From Aspidapion aeneum (lineage: Eukaryota > Arthropoda > Insecta > Coleoptera > Brentidae), in assembly GCA_963576565.1 (NCBI GenBank), contig OY755048.1, positions 5,294,220 through 5,358,219 on the forward strand: DNA of 64,000 bases, written 5' to 3'. Within the stretch, counting starts at the first letter, position 1. Each line of letters begins with the position of its first letter. The position numbers and the translations under genes are program-made. The notes under the pieces are model-generated. The model was not told the DNA's origin, did not search any database, and saw only the letters and a list, made by a program, of their open reading frames with translations. Below are positions 54,529 to 64,000 of this stretch, piece after piece.

Positions 54529-55226
54529 ATACTCTGCCAATCTATGAGCACCTAAGCTCACACTGGGTACTATAGTTATAGTGTATCTACGTGAAAGCTA
54601 ATATAACTAAAAACTGAAGTATGTTTTATTGAACTCCAGACTCAATTACCTTTCGTTTGATACCACACAAGCCATGTTTTGACTTATACTCTAATTTTTC
54701 AAATCTACCCCCACCCTTTTTTTAAACTAAAATGTATTTTGTTTAACTCCAGACTCAATTACCTTTCGTTTGATATCACACACGCCATATTTACACTTAA
54801 ACACTAATTTTTGAAATTTACCCCCCCCCCCCTTTTTTTAAATAAACTAAAATGTATTTTGTTTAACTCCAGACTCAATTACCTTTCGTTTGATATCACA
54901 CACGCCATATTTCCACTTAAACACTAATTTTTGAAATTTACCCCCCCCCCTCCCCCCCTTTTTTTTAAATAAACTGAAATGTATTTTGTTTAACTCCAGA
55001 CTCAATTACCTTTCGTTTGATATCACACACGCCATATTTTTTCATAAACTCTAATTTTTGAAATCTACCCCCACCCTTTTATTTGGCTTGTGTTCGGTGG
55101 ATTTTGTTCATTTTTAAATGGGACCATCTCGACCCAAAACCCAGCCTGGGTACCAAATTTCATTAAAATCAGGCAAGCGGTTTTTCAGTTATGCGCGTTG
55201 GTCGTTACAGACAGACATACAGACAC

Positions 55227-55273
<47 letters not shown>

Positions 55274-55443
55274 TACAGACAGACAGACAGACAGACAGAC
55301 AGACGGCGCAACAAAAAAGTTTCAAAATCATCTGAAACGCAAAGATATATAAAAAATTTTGAAATCGGAGCAACTTTTTTTTTCTCGAAAAAATTAGGAT
55401 CACCATAGCTCACACTACTATAGTATAGTATATGTGTGAGCTA
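54529..55443 (-). mobile_element. (GTCT)n-bearing element, copy III, inverted
   Basis: Same order as copies I and II read on the minus strand. Ends: AAATACTCTGCCAATCTATG on the left and CTATAGTATAGTATATGTGT...GAGCTA on the right. Four ~105 bp internal units (CAAACGAAAGGTAATTGAGT type). The tetranucleotide run on the plus strand is (GACA)n at 55206-55303. Confidence 0.8.
55206..55303. repeat. (GACA)n / (GTCT)n microsatellite
   Basis: About 24 tetranucleotide units, with CATA variants near the start and the middle. The open frames here on both strands (VCLSVCLS, DRQTDRQT) are artefacts. Confidence 0.95.
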
Positions 55444-55880
55444 AAAATAATCCTTAATGTAGGGTCAAATTTGATCAGGTCCGTCATCTTGGATTTTAAG
55501 ATGATGGCAAATTTTGATAATTGTTTTTAAATGGTAGTCGATTAGTACTACAATGCTTTTTTATTGGTTAAAATCGGTTCAGTAAAAATAAATCGTATAA
55601 TTGGTAAAATAGTGGTTGAAAAAAAAGTTCGGGAGCCACTAAACTGATTTTAATGATTTATACCTCGTTATACGTGGCAGAAATAGGGTGTTCTTTAACA
55701 AATTTAAAAAATAATTTAAAAGTTCTCGAAACATAGGAATATTTATTCTGCATGCTATTTTGGTTCGGGTAAACAAAATTAATTGATTTTGCTCAATAGT
55801 CTAATCAATTGCCTCCAATGTGCAGTTTGTTTAATTGAAATTGATAATATTGTTTAAAAAAAAGATTGTGTCCGGCTTTT
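55444..55880. repeat. Copy of the 1-640 repeat family
   Basis: 'tccgtcatcttggattttaa', 'gttaaaatcggttcagta', 'agtggttgaaaaaaaagttc' and 'tcgaaacataggaat' follow the same order as in the copy at 190-640. Confidence 0.6.
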
Positions 55881-56273
55881 TTTGCTCAAGCCGGTACGTG
55901 GTTTATTAGCTCATTTCAAAATAAGTAATATGAAGATTAGTGACTTTATTTTAAATAAATGTGGTAAAGCTTTATTCTCATCTGCACAAGATACACAGCG
56001 TTTGTGTTTGTCAGTTTGTTTGGATAATATAATACAGAAAATAAAATTATATCTCGTATCAATGTTAAAAAAACTTTATTCACGTCCTGCGGATTTAGAG
56101 TTCACTACCCTTTTCCGAGAATTGGATTAATCTAAGCTAGACTCTATTCCGGTTGTTTTATCCAGAGCCAAGCATTTTTGTCATTTTGCCTATGACTGAG
56201 CTTAACTCTTTACGAAATGTCACTTCGACCCGTTCCATGTTAACATTAGTTAGAAAAATTCTGTTTTTTTTAC
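55881..56273 (+). other. Open frame of 82 codons, unassigned
   Basis: 55882-56130 (LLAHFKISNMKISDFILNKC ... LYSRPADLEFTTLFRELD) reads like a protein fragment rather than random sequence, but no family, splice site or neighbour supports it. It may be a transposase scrap inside the large intron. Confidence 0.25.
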
Positions 56274-57059
56274 TACCCACATAGCACAATCACGTGTTTA
56301 ATACTCGGTTTAACACCTAAAAAACGCGCGAAAAAAAAAGTTTTCATTTTAAAAGCTGCCAGAAAAAAACGTTTATTTCATATATGAAAACAAGCTTAAT
56401 AGGTCATTAATTAACGTTATAAAAAATATGGTTGTTAAAGCAGCGTTGTAATAACGCCATTATCAAATCAATTGGTTTTTACGTTATATTTAAGTGAGTT
56501 CTAAGTAGATTTTTATCAACGTCAAAATCACATTAGATTCGCGCCTTTTCTGTAAGAATTTTAAAAGCGACTTGCATGAGTTTTCTACCATATATTTTTG
56601 AGATTTTACTAAAAGCAGCGCCACGTATTGGCGACATTTTTAACTTTTTTTTTCAAACATTTCACGACGAAATCTATGTAGGAGTTCTTTGGCCTGTAAA
56701 CTTTAAAAACCAGTTAATGAACTCATCTCTGGTTCTTCACAATCACGACGCATTAGTTATTAACCTGATAATGACACATTTAGAGATGAGCGATATTTCT
56801 CGAACCGATATCTTTTCACTGATATTTAAAAATCACATATAACTATCGTTCCTTCTTTCTCTCACAACACGTGATTTGATATCTTTTTTTTTAATAACAA
56901 TTAAACATTTTCAAAGATCGCAACTTGGCGTTCGTTATCACCGAAAGCCAACAACTTATCTTCACTGCCGCACTTAACAAATAACAAACCAAGCAGTATC
57001 AGTAACGCCTCAACAAGGCTTATAAGTAGTCTTGTCGTTTTTTCCTTGACGTGTTGGGG

Positions 57060-57612
57060 GCGTTTTTTAATCCATCGATGGATCCATCGATGGAATCAAA
57101 GCTTTCTTGAAACATTTGCGATTCCACCAAAAACGTTCTTTAATTTTTTTGGTGGAATCAATTGTTGCCATCGATTCTCACCGACCCCGAGGGTCGGTGA
57201 GGATTTTTTGGTGGATCAACATAACCTCACAAAAACATCTGTTTTATTTATTTTTGTTTTTTAAAATTTTGGTTTTGGAATATGGATAAAAAGTTAATTA
57301 ATAAAGTGGTTGTGGGCCAATTAGCCCTAAAATTAGTAAAAGAAAGTTCAGATGAGGATTCTGATGATGAATTAGAACTTTTGTTTTTCTTTTGGAGGAT
57401 GGCTCTCCATTTCCATCAGTACTAAAAAAAGCTGTACCTCTTGCTCTGGGTTCATTTTCCTCAGTGCTTACAAAAAAAAATAGATTTTGTTTTAAAAGAA
57501 TTTGAGGTTATGTTGTGCCGTTCTTCTATATTTGCGGTGGACTATTTGACATTCACCGACCCTGACGTCACTTCACCAAATCTGACGTCACTCCACCGAT
57601 TGATGCCATCGA
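57060..57612. repeat. Palindromic block with CCATCGATGG and TCGGTGA motifs
   Basis: A 22 bp perfect palindrome (CCATCGATGGATCC and its inverse, 57073-57094). Also CACCGACCC/GGGTCGGTG (57179-57200), GATTCCACCAAAAA/TTTTTGGTGGAATC (57120 and 57148), and at the right side CACCGACCCTGACGTCAC and TGCCATCGA. It looks like a foldback-type insert. Confidence 0.6.
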
Positions 57613-57614
57613 AC

Positions 57615-57950
57615 TTAACAAACGGCTGATTTATTGTGGAATTTAAAAACGGCCCCGTGTTCTAATATTTCAAAACGGGTTCCTTTTAACGAATTATTTA
57701 CTTTCGGAAACAGATAGAAATCGCAAGGGGCTATGTCTGATGAATATGGTGGGTGGTTAACGACGGAGATCTTAAATAATAACACCCCTAATATAGAAAA
57801 AAAAACAATGATCATCGCTGTTTTGTATGTGCTGGAGTGCTTTTCTCGTTCATCATTTTTAACTTCTTTACGACCATCGAAAAAGCTTTTAAGCCACATA
57901 AAAATCATCACACGAGACATACACTGCTCTCCGTAGATATCTTTTAGCAT
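57615..57950 (-). pseudogene. Mariner-family transposase with internal deletion
   Basis: The minus-strand frame of 111 codons fuses two parts. The N-terminal helix-turn-helix end comes first (YGEQCMSRVMIFMWLKSFFDGR, mariner type). A short join follows, and then the C-terminal catalytic end (HPPYSSDIAPCDFYLFPK, with the last Asp of the DD34D triad, then LKGTRFE). The first two catalytic Asp residues and about 150 residues between are missing, so it is inactive. Its TIRs were not identified. Confidence 0.75.
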
Positions 57951-57998
57951 CTAGTAGCTGTGTTTTTTTTTGAGTTTTACTTGAAGTTGGAGGGTATT

Positions 57999-58304
57999 TC
58001 TGGAAAAGGAGCCAACAGCCATTTGTCTACAAAGAACCAACCGGTTTGATCTGTTATAATAATAAAAGTTACAGTTTTGTCGGCTTGTCGCTTGGTTCGA
58101 TAGTCAACAGAGGGAGCTAGAGTGCTTGTGTCGCCTGGATCATTTACCAGCATCTAAATATATTTGATTGAAGGCGCTTGGCACTTATAACATATTTTTT
58201 TGACGTTGCTTTGTCTGTAAAGATTTTGTTGGCAATAAAGGAATTTATTATTATAATTATTATTATAATGCAAAATTTGGGTTTTGGCGCTTGGCTCCTT
58301 TTCC
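57999..58304. repeat. Inverted repeat CTGGAAAAGGAGCCAA, 306 bp span
   Basis: CTGGAAAAGGAGCCAA (57999-58014) is exactly inverted at 58289-58304. A LINE 3' end remnant (GACGTTGCTTTGTC ... GGCAATAAA, 58201-58241) lies between, so this may be a MITE with an insertion. Confidence 0.55.
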
Positions 58305-58429
58305 AGTTAATACGTTGGTCAATTTTTTTCGTTTGTCATTATTCCGTCCAATCAGCTATGCACGATCAGCTTCAAACCACTGCCTAAGCCAAACTAGTAG
58401 AAGAAAGGCGACAAGATTGCAAAAATGTA

Positions 58430-59415
58430 GTTGTTTTCTAGTAAAAAATAACTTTATTATTTTTGATTACGTTAATTTAACGTTGTTTGCTGATGATAAA
58501 ACAGTGACTGCATCTGGACGTAATAGTCAAGAACTTTCTAAAAAATGCTCTCAAGCTTCCAATGAAATGTCAAACTGGTGTACAGAAAATTCTCTTAGGC
58601 TTAACATGGGTAAAACTGGCTTACTAACTTTTCGCAAACAAATCAAAACTGATGAATCTTTATATGTTCAGTTCAATGGAAAGTCTATACCAGTTTTAGA
58701 ATTTACAGATTTCTTAGGAATCACAATAGATTCATGTCTCCGTTGGGAACAACAAACAAATAAATTAAAAAACAAACTTAATAGCTCTTGTGCTGTTATA
58801 AGACGCCTTAGAGATCTGGTTTCATTTGACAGTCTTAAAACATACTATTATGCGAGTATACATAGTGTACTGTCATATGGTATTATTTTTTGGGGGTCCT
58901 CCTCTTTTGCAATGGATGTTTTCCGAACGCAAAAAAGAATCATAAGGTGTTTACTAAAACTTAAACCAGGCACTTCATGTGCTCAGCACTTCACCAGACT
59001 AAGAATACTGACAGTGCCATCTATATATTTCCTACAACTTGTTATTTTTGTTAAAAAACACAAAGCCCTTTTTCCAACAAATAGTGACAGATACGGCAGT
59101 AATATGACTGTCGAAACCAGACCCAGAGCTGAGCTCGCTATTCCTATGCATAGATCAACATTTTTTGAAAAGGGACCATTTTATAAAGCTATAAAAGCCT
59201 ACAACAGTTTACCAACAGAGATCAAATCAATTGAGAATGAAATAAAATTTAAAAACGCTACAAAAAACTATCTTTACCAAAAATGTTTATATGTATTTAT
59301 TTAAGTATTTTACTTACTAATTTAAAAATGAAATAACATATTGTTCCAACTATTTTGTACAAATTTTTGACGTTGCTTTGTCAAACATTGTTTTGATTTT
59401 GTCGGCAATAAATGT
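58430..59415 (+). pseudogene. Jockey-superfamily LINE, 3' part only
   Basis: Open frame to 59304. It begins just before LTLFADDKTV (the RT catalytic FADD) and runs on to NSLRLNMGKTGLLTF, FTDFLGITIDSCLRW and the C-terminal YASIHSVLSYGIIFWGSSS and RAELAIPMHRSTFF blocks. That is the order seen in Jockey/CR1-like ORF2 tails. The 3' UTR GACGTTGCTTTGTC ... GTCGGCAATAAATG (59369-59412) is shared with a remnant at 58201. Everything 5' of FADD is missing; the codons upstream to 58291 are fused intron sequence. Confidence 0.8.
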
Positions 59416-59459
59416 TTTGAGTGAGTTTGAGTTGATATAATTTTTGTGCTATGTGGGTA

Positions 59460-60468
59460 TTTGAAGTGTACATTATCCGAATATACCAAGTAAGTGTTAA
59501 AAATATGTGCAATTTTTTTTAAATTAAATTAAACGATGATGCAGCTTTTTTTATTTCAGCAAAAACTTTGCAAGACTTATTTATAATTGTCTAAAATTTT
59601 AGGCTACCTACAGGAAAACAAATGAAAACAATATTTTACTGGGACGAATAGCTACATGTCGAATCGGTCTAAGCTTTACATTTGAACAAAATGTTTAACG
59701 AAATAGAAAATTAACCAAGCGAAATCCACCAGAGCTGGGCAAACAATTAAATATTTTAGAGAAAGTACACATCTCACGCTAGAGTAAACTTGTGTTCCTT
59801 TATTTTGAATTGTAATTTACCCGACTTTCAATGCAAAATATTAACGAACGTATTTGCTTCATTAAGCATAAAACATTGGAAGAACAAAATAAAATTGTGT
59901 ACAGTAAGGTCTCGTGGGCTGGAACACATATTTAGTATAGGAATTTGATTTTCAAAAAAACACTCGGAAAAGCCGATATTAATTCAACTGAAAATGTGTG
60001 GAAATTTCATTTATACAGGGTTTCCTAAACTAATCTTTATTTATATTCATAGAAAATCTTTTTTTAGCCATCCATACATATGGAAAAAACATTTTTAATT
60101 CAAAATAAATTATTTGGGTCAATAAAATGCCTCACTACCAGTACGGTGTTTCTGTCTCAAAAATCGATAAACCCACTTGAACCAAATTTTGAACAAAAAT
60201 TTTACGGTACTCGTGGATAAGTCATTAAATTTGAGTGGAATGTATAATTTTGGTGGGGTATATAGCAAATTATAATTCGAGAACCAGAGTAGTAGCGAGA
60301 ATTTTTAAAAAGTTAGATTAAGAATTATATTTTCAACAGCATTTGACGTAACATCAAACTTTGTCAGAAATATATATATTTAATATCATATCTTATACAT
60401 ATACATAGTTTTTAATCCTAAAAGGGCTTTACATACGACTAAAGAGCTAAAGCGAAGATGGATAAAAG
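59460..60468. other. Unassigned intron spacer
   Basis: AT-rich. No exon of the unknown gene is expected here because its flanking exons join in phase directly. No element ends found. Confidence 0.5.
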
Positions 60469-60795
60469 CAGTGGCGTGTCGTATAGGGGGCCCGGGGGGC
60501 AACCGCCCCTCTGCGCTTGGCGCCCCTGGCGTCCTTTGAGAAAAAATTACCAAAACTAAATTTAACGCAAAAACAAATGGTGCCCTTAGCTCTTTAAGAT
60601 AAGTCTCAGGTTACATCATCGTCATCCGGCGACATTATCAATATATCTGTTATTTCTCTCACATTGATTCGGAGTAAATAACATAATCATTACAGTATAT
60701 CACAAAAAATATATTAGTAGATGAGTAGTGTTATTATTTTAAAAAAAGGTTTCTTCAGCCCCCCCTCCCGCCCTTTTATCCACGACACGCTACTG
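60469..60795 (+). mobile_element. 327 bp hAT-type MITE (CAGTGGCG family)
   Basis: CAGTGGCGTGTCGT and ACGACACGCTACTG ends, flanked by GATAAAAG (60461-60468) and GATAAAAA (60796-60803). The arms are rich in G and C runs. Confidence 0.8.
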
Positions 60796-60803
60796 GATAA
60801 AAA

Positions 60804-61249
60804 AACAATCACTTGAAAGGAAACAAGGATGATCTGGCAGGCCAAAAGTCAGTCAAGTTCGAGAAGATCAGGCCCTACTTCGAGTAATCTAAAATGACCC
60901 TTTCGAGAGAGCGAAGAATGCAAGAATTTTTTTACAGTTTCCTTGCAACCAAATTGTTGCATTTACCATATAATTCAATCATGAAACCTCAGGTGTCCAA
61001 CTAGAGCAAAAAAGATGGAGCTTACTTTTTAAATGTATTATTTAGCAAAGCTGATAATTCAGTTCAAAATTTAATTTAATTTAACAGAAACAACGTTATT
61101 TCTAAAACCAACCAAAAATATATTGCTAGCTGGTTTTTATCAAGTTTTATTTTTATTTATTTTATAAACGTGTAAACGGAAATACAAAGCCATGCCAGTT
61201 GGCATTCTTGGATGTCATAACACTATAGTAAAATATAAATGTCAACCCG
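60804..61249. other. Unassigned intron spacer
   Basis: No gene or element end recognised. Confidence 0.5.
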
Positions 61250-62304
61250 GTATATTATAATATATCGTAGAGGAATATATACTAGTATATAGTATATTCT
61301 AATGCTTTCCAAAACAGTTATACCGCAATAGTAAGGCAAAAGTTAAAATAAAAGCAAAACTAACCAAAGGCTTTCAAGTAAATAAAGGTCTTAAAAAAGG
61401 TTGCTGTATCTCGCCTACGCTCTTCAAGATATACTTGGAACAAGTCCTTAAAGTATGGAAGAGAAAATGCCAAAACATGGGAATTCCGTTGGACGAAACC
61501 ACCTTGTATACTTTATATTTCGCCAATGATCAGATAGTAGTGGCTCAGAATTATGACGACCTCGAATATATGACACGAAAACTAATAGAAGAGTACAATA
61601 ACGGGGGACTAGAGGTTAATCTCAATAAGACAGCGTATATGTGTATCGGTGGAATGAAACAGGATCTAATCTTAAATACCGGGCAGCGAATTCCGTCCTG
61701 TGATGAGTATAAATACTAAAAATTACAGCTGACGGAACACTAGACATAGCTATAAAAGATCGAAATGTACAAGGAAGAAAAACAATAACTTTATTAAATG
61801 GAATAATTTGGGACCAAAGTATATCAAAACATAACAAAATTACCCATTGTAAAAAGTATTATTACATACGGCTCAGAAGTATGGCCAATCAAGGATAGAA
61901 CAGAAAAAATGCTTTCCGCTACGGAAATGGACTATTGGAGAAGAGCAGCAGGGAAATCAAAAAGAGAAAAAGTTATAAATCAAAGAATAGGAGAAATTAT
62001 GACAGTGGGTGAACTTACTTTAGTGGATGACATAAGAACAAAACAACTAGTGTGGTACGGACATGTACTAAGAATGAATGACGAAAGACTACCTAAACAA
62101 ATACTACAATGGAAACCAACTGGCCGAAGAAAACGAGGACGGCCAAGGAGAAGCTGGAGAGAAGGAACAGACAGTGAAATAAGAATAAGAGGCCTAGATG
62201 ATGAATTATGGGCAAACAGAAACGAGTGGAGATTGGGTATCGGAAGACGTAGAACGTTGTGAAACCGATAAATGTATATATTCCTCTATGATAATATAAT
62301 ATAC
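61250..62304. mobile_element. Inverted-repeat-bounded segment carrying an RTE-like fragment
   Basis: The ~32 bp arms (61250-61282: GTATATTATAATATATCGTA...; 62274-62304: ...TGATAATATAATATAC) are inverse with few differences. The whole interior apart from ~40 bases is RTE sequence, so an RTE copy probably landed in a tiny MITE. Confidence 0.6.
61322..62273 (+). pseudogene. RTE-like reverse transcriptase fragment, second copy
   Basis: Closely follows 17917-18880. It has KGCCISPTLFK, FANDQ in place of FADDQ, LNKTAYMCIG, then a 7-base deletion near 61717 that shifts the frame, and a further small deletion near 61845. It resumes from 61909 with YWRRAAGKSKRE and LVWYGHVLRMNDERLPKQIL, ending LGIGRRRTL. 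Both this and the first copy have lost a catalytic-box residue, each differently. Confidence 0.8.
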
Positions 62305-62657
62305 TGCTTTAAATAAAATACGAGTTTTACCAGTCGTATCAGATTTTTTTGAAATTAGCTGTACTGATGCAAATTTTTTAATTTGGTTTTTAATTCTGCT
62401 TTGAATTCTAAGTATATTTTATGTATCATGTCTTATACCTACATTCAACAGTTCATCAAGAAATTTAGGATTAGTATTTTTTTACAATTGGGAGGATGTA
62501 GGTTGGGGGAAATTCATTAATAACTTAAGGGTTTATTTATAACGTAAATTCATGTTGTCTCAAAAATCCGATTAGTAGTATATTATTGCTGTTCACCTGC
62601 GATTTTAAATCCAAAATACCTAATGCATTTAAATATGATTTTAAAGCTGCTACTAAC
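62305..62657. other. Intron next to the 62658 exon
   Basis: Donor GTTAGT at 62657-62652. No other feature. Confidence 0.6.
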
Positions 62658-62907
62658 CTAAGTGTCACTCTTTTTTTAATCCTGCTTCCGACGTCAGAGT
62701 ATCCTCTCTGCATAATGGGTTTTCTAACCATGGTGGGCACGACTTGTGGTGGAGGTGACACAAAATTCTTTATTATCGGAGAATTTGGTTCAGACGCTGT
62801 TTTGTCCACCAGTATAGATTTCGGTTTCAATCCGTAACTGCTTCCCGATGTCCTGTTCACTATGGCGGTTTGGCATACTGAAGTTGAGGGAGTTGAGGAT
62901 ATGTTTC
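62658..62907 (-). CDS. Unknown gene, second exon seen
   Basis: Acceptor TTTTTGACAG|GAAACAT and donor CTTAG|GTTAGT. 250 nt: two bases complete a Gly codon, 82 codons, then two bases (AG) that complete Ser with the T of the 49712 exon. The protein includes NISSTPSTSVCQTAIVNRTS, GLKPKSILVDKTASEPNSP, VSPPPQVVPTMVRKPIM and RGYSDVGSRIKKRVTL. Mostly Pro/Ser-rich, with a basic patch at the end. No catalytic or binding motif recognised. Short Pro-rich pieces could bind SH3 or WW domains; that is speculation. Confidence 0.8.
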
Positions 62908-63252
62908 CTGTCAAAAATATCAATATTCCCCTCCGTTATCAATTGGATTAGAAAGTAAATAAATTAATATTTCGAATTTTTAATTTCTAGATCAAGGTGT
63001 TCAGTTGTGAGTGTATAAAGTACACTTATTTTAAATTAAAAAAAACTTTTATATGCATTTTGATTTCCTTCATTGTTACGCAAATATTACATAAATTCGT
63101 AAAGTAAATAAAAATGCTTTCATTTTAAAAAAGGTCATTACAAATATTTTCAAAATGCCCACTTTCTTGTTAAATGCAAGCTTGTATATTACCGCGCTTG
63201 TTTTGTCGTAGTTGTTTGGCAGCCTACTGTCTGATTGTATTCTCTGCATTAC

Positions 63253-63394
63253 CTGGTTTGTGATAGGTGAAATCCGAAGCTGATGTATCGTACCCCGGTG
63301 GTGTGTCTTGTTGCGACGTTGGGTTAATAAAGTACTTTCGGTCCTCCATGTAAATTTCAAAAAATTGTTCGATTTTTGAGAACACATCGTCCAC
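63253..63394 (-). CDS. Unknown gene, first exon seen
   Basis: Acceptor TTATTCTGAAG|GTGGACG and donor AACCAG|GTAATG. 142 nt, 47 codons plus one base, starting in phase 0. The frame reads VDDVFSKIEQFFEIYMEDRK then YFINPTSQQDTPPGYDTSAS. The first 22 residues look like an amphipathic helix at the end of a folded domain, followed by a disordered linker. The single G left over plus GA of the next exon makes Gly. The domain it belongs to should be encoded to the right of the window. I do not recognise the family. Confidence 0.75.
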
Positions 63395-63583
63395 CTTCAG
63401 AATAAAAAAGATATAGGGTAAAGTGTTTCATAATAAACCAAAGGCAGTAGCGTCAATGCGTCAAAAAACTTGTGTTCGGTAGAAATTTGGGGGCCCCTAC
63501 TACAAAAATACAAAAATTTAAGTAAAAAGTTATTTCATTTACAAACGACATAATAGTCACGCACAATTTCTCTTAAACGTAAA
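63395..63583. other. Upstream intron of the unknown gene
   Basis: Polypyrimidine tract and acceptor on the minus strand at 63395-63410. No other feature before the RTE fragment. Confidence 0.5.
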
Positions 63584-64000
63584 GTGCACGGCATGGGAAT
63601 ACAACTTAACGACCAGTTTACCATATTCACACTACAGTTTGCTGACGACCAAGTAATTGTGGCTAATGATAAAGAAGACATGGAGTATATGATGAGAAAG
63701 TTAACAGAAGAATACCAAAAGTGGGGACTAACAGTGAACGTGGACAAGACACAGTACTTATGTATTGGAAACGAATCCAGTGAGTTAGTACTAGAAAATG
63801 GACAAACAATATCTCCATGCAATGAGTATGTATACTTGGGTGTCACATTTGATAAGACAGGAACAGACTGTAAAGAATTGGAAAAAAGAATAGTAAAAGC
63901 AAAAAAAGTTATTGGATGTCTTAACAGTATTTTATGAAGCAGAGAGATAAAAAAGAATGTAAAATTTAGCATATATGAAACAATGGTCAAAAGCACGCTG
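63584..64000 (+). pseudogene. RTE-like reverse transcriptase fragment, third and different family, cut by window end
   Basis: HGMGIQLNDQFTIFTLQFAD region: intact FADDQ box at about 63643-63657, EEYQKWGLTVNVDKTQYLCIG, then EYVYLGVTFDKTGTDCKELE. A TGA at 63935-63937 replaces the Trp usual in LNSILWS, after which the frame continues (SREIKKNVKFSIYETMVKST) to the edge. Same superfamily as the copies at 17821 and 61322 but clearly diverged in sequence. Confidence 0.8.

Larger units (their letters stand above)
56276..59457. mobile_element. 3.2 kb TA-flanked TIR element with nested relics
   Basis: CCCACATAGCACAA (56276-56289) is exactly inverted as TTGTGCTATGTGGG (59444-59457), flanked by TA (56274-56275, 59458-59459). 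The terminus resembles the 15231-16582 element. Inside lie palindromic blocks, a mariner relic, a small inverted repeat and a LINE fragment. Confidence 0.75.

Noticed and set aside
55185..55413. Open frames with VCLSVCLS or DRQTDRQT repeats
   Set aside because: Translation of a (GACA)n/(GTCT)n microsatellite.
57733..57936. 67-codon plus-strand frame
   Set aside because: Antisense of the mariner transposase remnant.
62586..62837. 83-codon plus-strand frame
   Set aside because: Antisense of the minus-strand exon 62658-62907, whose splice phases match its neighbours.

Overview
The window reads as intergenic and intronic DNA from an insect with a large, transposon-filled genome. A beetle is my best guess, from the mix of retroelements and MITEs; that is inference, not proof. 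It is AT-rich, has one 200-N assembly gap (12717-12916), and nearly all of it is mobile-element DNA, often element inside element. No bacterial features, tRNA, rRNA or CRISPR array were seen.

Three host loci can be supported. (1) A single first coding exon of a short-chain dehydrogenase (retinol-dehydrogenase-like) on the minus strand at 8519-8648. (2) The last two coding exons of a peflin-type penta-EF-hand protein on the plus strand (17092-17443 and 23887-24116), joined in phase across a 6.4 kb intron that holds a hAT-type element, an RTE-like fragment, a long I/Jockey-like LINE and a second LINE. (3) A minus-strand gene of unknown family whose last four exons (63253-63394, 62658-62907, 49417-49712, 43507-43751) have canonical splice sites and match in phase at every junction. 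They encode about 310 residues of Ser/Thr/Pro-rich C-terminus with an acidic tail. Its 13 kb and 5.7 kb introns are almost entirely transposon.

Layout. 1-6516: an ACGTTTT-type element broken up by a Jockey-like LINE relic, a small MITE carrying a hAT MITE, and a 3.1 kb foldback element built of about 19 repeats of ~129 bp in two opposed arrays. 7319-11115: several TIR elements around the dehydrogenase exon, including a hAT relic with a nested MITE. 11674-14290: an AAGTACTTTTAA-rich element, the gap, then a tandem array whose units carry a hammerhead-ribozyme-like core. 14830-16870: a repeat split by a 1352 bp TA-flanked insertion whose empty counterpart lies at ~45450. 17092-24116: peflin. 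24530-25845: a THAP-domain relic between inverted repeats. 26563-28654: a PIF/Harbinger-like element with a nested hAT MITE. 28886-34954: a complete but internally damaged Ty3/Gypsy element with nearly identical 981 bp LTRs. 35678-42156: more ACGTTTT-type, pogo-like and foldback elements. 43507-63394: the unknown gene, with (GTCT)n-bearing elements, CCGCGG foldbacks, nested palindromic elements, a mariner relic, LINE and RTE fragments. 63584-64000: another RTE-like fragment running off the window.

The genes do not form a pathway together. The biology here is genome architecture: repeated nesting, target-site duplications that can be read directly, and internal empty sites that give the order of insertions. 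The most unusual items are the foldback element with opposed G-rich arrays, the hammerhead-like tandem array, and the unrecognised four-exon gene.
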